DNA from: Bacteroidales bacterium
GTDB taxonomy: Bacteria > Bacteroidota > Bacteroidia > Bacteroidales > F082
Length of the DNA: 32,398 nucleotides
Assembly: GCA_015493525.1 (NCBI GenBank)
Contig: WGCY01000013.1
Coordinates: 1-32,398, forward strand
Reading direction: 5' to 3'
Under the pieces are notes generated by a model. The model saw only the letters and a program-made list of their open reading frames with translations, was not told the DNA's origin and did no database searches. Positions 29,546 to 32,398 of this stretch are shown in pieces. The position numbers were made by a program, and so were the translations under genes. Positions within the stretch are counted from its first letter, which is position 1. Every line of letters begins with the position of its first letter.

Positions 29546-31873
29546 TCACTCATACCGCAACGCTTCCACCGGGTTTTTCCGTGCTACACGAAACGTATGC
29601 CAGCTTACGGTGAGCAGGGCAACGGTCAGTACCATGATCCCCGCCAATGCAAAAATCCACCAGCTGAGCGTAATTTTATAGGCAAAGTTCCCTAGCCATT
29701 TTTCCATTGCAACCCACGCTATCGGAATAGCAATAACGAAGGCCACAGCTACCCATTTCACGAAATCCATGTTCAGCATATTCACCACTTCAAGGACAGT
29801 CGCCCCATTTACTTTCCGGATACCGATTTCTTTGGTCCGGTAAGTGCAAGTTTGAATGACCTGTCCCAGTATGCCAATGAGTGTCAGGATAATGGCGATA
29901 ATGGCGATGATGGTAATTGATTGGGAGAGTTGCTGCTCTTTATGATATTTCGCATTAAAAAAAGCATCGTAAAACGCAAAGGCGAAAGGGTCATCCGAAA
30001 ATGATTTCCAGACGTTTTTCATCTGTGCTATTTGTTGATGGACAGGTCCCGGCATAATCCTGACAGACAGGGTATTTGGTTGATTTGTATTATCGTAAAT
30101 CAGGCAAACGGGTTCCTGCTTTTTTAACAGAGAAGAAACATTAAAATCATTGACAATACCGATAACATCATAGCCGCCTTCTTTTCCCATTTTATATTTC
30201 CTGTTTTTCAGGTCCTCCCATCCCAGTTTTTTGATGGCCGTTTCGTTAAACATACAGGCTTTGTGGAAATCGCCGCTGAGGAACCGGCGGCCTTTACGTA
30301 AATGAACCTGAAATGTTTTCAGAAAATTGCTGTCGACCATCATCGTTTTGATACTCATATCGGTGCCCTTTTCCCCGCTTCCCATGGTCAGGTTGATTTC
30401 TCCCGGAACCCCGAAACTGTACGATGAAGCCTTTACAAAGCTCAGGTTGTTCATCTCCGTTTGAAAAGCCTTATCGTGTTTAAACCTATAGGGAATTTGT
30501 ATTTTAAGCAGGTTTTGCCGGTTAAAACCCAAATCTTTTGACTCCACAAAATTTAATTGTTTTTGAATGAAAAAAACCGAGATAAGCAACACCATAGAGG
30601 CGACAAATTGTGAGGTTGTGAAAAGGGTCCGTAGGGTGTTTCTGTCGTTTCTAATGATGGTATTGTGCAATCCCTGTCTGATATTTACCTTGAGCAAAGC
30701 GTAAACCGGAATAATGCTGTTTATGCCGAGTATGACTGCTATTACGGTAAGGTAAATGGCAATAAATAGCGGTTTTTTCAGTATTTGCAGGTTCAGCCCA
30801 CCGCCTACAAGAGAGGCGAAGTAATCCTTAAAAGCAAACACAAGCAGTAACGACAGGATAGTGGATACGGTAATGACTATCAGGGATTCGGTAAGGTAGT
30901 AAAAAAACAACTGTAAGTTATTGGCCCCGTTCACTTTTTTTATGCTGACCTCTTTGATTTTTGAATGCTGGAGCGACAAGGAAAAGTTGAGATAATTGAT
31001 GACGGCAAGAATAATAATGATGAGGCCGATAACAGAAATGATTTTGATATACGAGAGGTTTCCCAACCGGTTACCGTTGTTTTCCATTTGCCTGGAAAGA
31101 TAAATATCCGTTAGAGGCTGAAGGCCAAAGCGGCTGACCCTTTTTTGATATTGATGAATGGTTTGGTTAAAGTGTTCGATAAACCGGTTATTGTCCGTGT
31201 GCTTTTTGAGCAGCAGGAAATGGTTCATCGGATTGTAGCAGTCACCATTGTTACAGGCTGTTGACATTCTCATGCTTTTATCTTCGCAATTGAGCAGGTA
31301 GTCGGCTGCAAGGCTGGTGTTTTTGGGGAATCCTTTGACGATGGCCGTTACTTTCACCTTAAAAAAATTATTGAAATTTACGGTTTGGCCAAGCGGGTCT
31401 TTGTTGCCAAAAAGTTTTTTTGCCGTAGCCTCGGTCAGAATAATGGATGCTTTTTCGGAAAATGGTTTTTTACCAGTCCGGCTTATGATAGGGATGTCAA
31501 AAACATCGAAAAAACTGTTGGTGGTTGATATCCCTGTTCCGAATTTTACACTGTGTTTGTTTGCCCTGAGGACCATTGGCATTTCGAAACGTTCTAATAC
31601 GCAATTTGCCTCAACATCCGGATAGTGTTGCGATAGCACATCTTTCAGTTCATAGCCAATGCCGGCGTCATTTTTTTTAGCATCATAGAGGCGGTAGATT
31701 CTGTTGCTGTTCGAAATGTTCTCATCAACGGTCTCTTCGTTAAAAACGAATAAGGCCACCAGGAGGAACACCGTTAGGCCAACCGTTAAACCAAGGATGG
31801 TAAGAAAAGAATAGGCTGCATTTTTTTTCAGGTAATGATAGGCTTGTTTCAGGTTGGATATAAAAAATCTCAT
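29546..31873 (-). CDS. ABC transporter permease, FtsX/MacB-like (two-domain)
   Basis: The 775-residue protein has the Bacteroidota double-FtsX layout. There is one N-terminal membrane helix (about 20-42), a MacB_PCD-like periplasmic domain and three helices near 275, 331 and 374. A second helix/periplasmic domain begins near 428, followed by three C-terminal helices near 661, 711 and 748. The cytoplasmic motif TKEIGIRKVNGAT and the tail ARKNPVEALRYE are typical. Such proteins pair with a MacB/LolD-like ATPase to move lipoproteins, peptides or drugs, or to drive envelope enzymes; no ATPase gene is visible here. A close paralogue follows at 32121, showing a tandem family. Confidence 0.92.
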   Translation of the reverse strand: MRFFISNLKQAYHYLKKNAAYSFLTILGLTVGLTVFLLVALFVFNEETVDENISNSNRIYRLYDAKKNDAGIGYELKDVLSQHYPDVEANCVLERFEMPMVLRANKHSVKFGTGISTTNSFFDVFDIPIISRTGKKPFSEKASIILTEATAKKLFGNKDPLGQTVNFNNFFKVKVTAIVKGFPKNTSLAADYLLNCEDKSMRMSTACNNGDCYNPMNHFLLLKKHTDNNRFIEHFNQTIHQYQKRVSRFGLQPLTDIYLSRQMENNGNRLGNLSYIKIISVIGLIIIILAVINYLNFSLSLQHSKIKEVSIKKVNGANNLQLFFYYLTESLIVITVSTILSLLLVFAFKDYFASLVGGGLNLQILKKPLFIAIYLTVIAVILGINSIIPVYALLKVNIRQGLHNTIIRNDRNTLRTLFTTSQFVASMVLLISVFFIQKQLNFVESKDLGFNRQNLLKIQIPYRFKHDKAFQTEMNNLSFVKASSYSFGVPGEINLTMGSGEKGTDMSIKTMMVDSNFLKTFQVHLRKGRRFLSGDFHKACMFNETAIKKLGWEDLKNRKYKMGKEGGYDVIGIVNDFNVSSLLKKQEPVCLIYDNTNQPNTLSVRIMPGPVHQQIAQMKNVWKSFSDDPFAFAFYDAFFNAKYHKEQQLSQSITIIAIIAIILTLIGILGQVIQTCTYRTKEIGIRKVNGATVLEVVNMLNMDFVKWVAVAFVIAIPIAWVAMEKWLGNFAYKITLSWWIFALAGIMVLTVALLTVSWHTFRVARKNPVEALRYE

Positions 31874-31932
31874 TTGTCGATTTATTATTCAGTGAAAAAT
31901 TTATTTTATTAATTCTAACATGATTTATTTGG
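31874..31932. other. Short AT-rich gap upstream of the permease gene
   Basis: This stretch should hold the permease promoter, but no exact TAnnTTTG box was found. It abuts the TTGTAGGG repeats. Confidence 0.3.
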
Positions 31933-32120
31933 TTGTAGGGTTGTAGGGTTGTAGGGTTGGAGGGTGGAAAGGTTGGAGGGTTGAGGGATTTGAATGCGAT
32001 CCTTTCACCTTCTTACCTTTCCACCTTCTTACCCTTCCAACCCTCCACCCTTTCCACCCTTTCACCCTCTTACCTTTCCACCTTCTTACCTTTCCAACCC
32101 TCCAACCTTTCCACCCCTTC
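31933..32120. repeat. TTGTAGGG repeats and C-rich 57-bp tandem repeat, permease 3' flank 2
   Basis: It starts with three perfect TTGTAGGG units (31933-31956) and G-rich GGTTGGAGGG DNA. A 57-bp unit is then tandemly repeated (32002-32058 and 32059-32115, 3 differences). GGAAAGGTTGGAGGGTT (31966-31982) is the exact inverted complement of AACCCTCCAACCTTTCC (32096-32112), so the region can fold back on itself. Reading frames across it encode only repeats of low-complexity peptide. Confidence 0.85.
31938..31964 (+). other. Canonical G-quadruplex motif
   Basis: The sequence is GGG-TTGTA-GGG-TTGTA-GGG-TTGGA-GGG: four runs of three G with 5-base loops. It lies on the plus strand, which is the template strand for the minus-strand permease, about 65-90 bases upstream of that start codon. 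Confidence 0.7.
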
Positions 32121-32398
32121 TCACTCATACCGCAATGCTTCCACCGGGTTCTTCCGCGCCGCCCTGAACGTCTGCCAGCTTACGGTAAGTAGGGCAATCA
32201 ACAGGACAGTCATCCCGGCAAGGACAAAAATACACCAGCTTAAAGAGGTTTTATAAGCAAAGTTCTGCAACCACCGGTGCATGGCATAATAAGCAATTGG
32301 ACAGGCTATTACAAACGCAACAACAACCCATTTTACAAAATCTTTATTGAGCATGCTGACTATTTCGGAGACCGTGGCACCATTCACCTTTCGGATAC
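32121..32398 (-). CDS. ABC transporter permease (FtsX-like), C-terminal part only
   Basis: The frame enters from the right edge as IRKVNGATVSEIVSMLNKDF and ends PVEALRYE. It contains the last two membrane helices of the double-FtsX family. It is a close paralogue of the complete gene at 29546-31873, aligning without gaps over about 90 residues, with identical FVKWV and KNPVEALRYE blocks. It is probably a full-length gene beginning outside the window, in a tandem array of permeases. No internal disruption is seen in the visible part. Confidence 0.9.
   Translation of the reverse strand, partial: IRKVNGATVSEIVSMLNKDFVKWVVVAFVIACPIAYYAMHRWLQNFAYKTSLSWCIFVLAGMTVLLIALLTVSWQTFRAARKNPVEALRYE

Noticed and set aside
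29400-29681. Plus-strand Phe/Ser/Pro-rich frames over the C-rich satellite
   Set aside because: Two overlapping frames arise from the same repeats and one runs antisense into the permease gene.
31925-32128. Minus-strand frame coding a repetitive Lys/Trp/Gly-rich peptide
   Set aside because: It is translation of the 57-bp satellite; the repeats explain the open frame and both strands are open.

Overview
The window looks like chromosomal DNA from a member of the Bacteroidota, probably Bacteroidales or Marinilabiliales-like; I cannot name a genus. The evidence is repeated Bacteroidota-type -7 boxes (TAnnTTTG) upstream of genes, few Shine-Dalgarno sites, a secreted protease with a type IX secretion (T9SS) sorting tail, lineage-typical families (DUF5723, DUF4199, TPR-PD40 lipoprotein/OmpA-like proteins, tandem FtsX-type permeases, LytS/LytTR) and intergenic DNA full of short dispersed palindromes.

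Layout. 1-3.2 kb: a truncated TPR/PD40 envelope gene, queE coupled to a secreted beta-propeller-like protein, and a DUF433/DUF5615 toxin-antitoxin-like pair. 3.2-10.4 kb: housekeeping genes folD, ffh, a TIGR02757 protein, fabI, recN, folK and a deoxynucleoside kinase. 10.4-17.1 kb: a DUF5723 outer-membrane protein, a YjjG-type phosphatase, a T9SS trypsin-like protease, a LytS/LytTR two-component pair and a LUD-domain protein. 17.1-17.45 kb: one good tRNA-Lys(TTT) and two degenerate tRNA-like copies in a 120-bp tandem array, each followed by its own terminator. 17.5-18.4 kb: a YciO/Sua5 protein and the SRP RNA gene (ffs). 18.4-22.8 kb: a plus-strand surface-glycan cluster (DUF4199, GT2, NAD-dependent epimerase, GT4) separated by repeat-rich gaps. 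22.8-27.6 kb: a minus-strand run of transketolase, a Fic protein, rpe, a rhodanese and a flavoprotein. 27.6-32.4 kb: an SDR, a Nudix hydrolase and two tandem ABC-type FtsX permeases, the second cut by the window edge, with C-rich/G-rich satellite DNA at their 3' ends.

How the genes work together. ffh and ffs encode the two parts of the signal recognition particle. tkt and rpe are both non-oxidative pentose-phosphate genes and flank the Fic gene, which appears to share a transcript with rpe. folK and folD belong to folate metabolism. LytS and LytTR form a sensor-regulator pair.

The most notable non-coding signals are: two perfect tandem palindromes on the predicted fic transcription start (a likely operator); the tRNA-Lys-like array with lengthened anticodon arms; a canonical G-quadruplex motif made of TTGTAGGG repeats upstream of a permease gene; a roughly 67-bp dispersed palindromic element in two distant places; and two promoters placed so that the messages should be leaderless. 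I found no CRISPR array, prophage, IS element or unmistakable new defence system.
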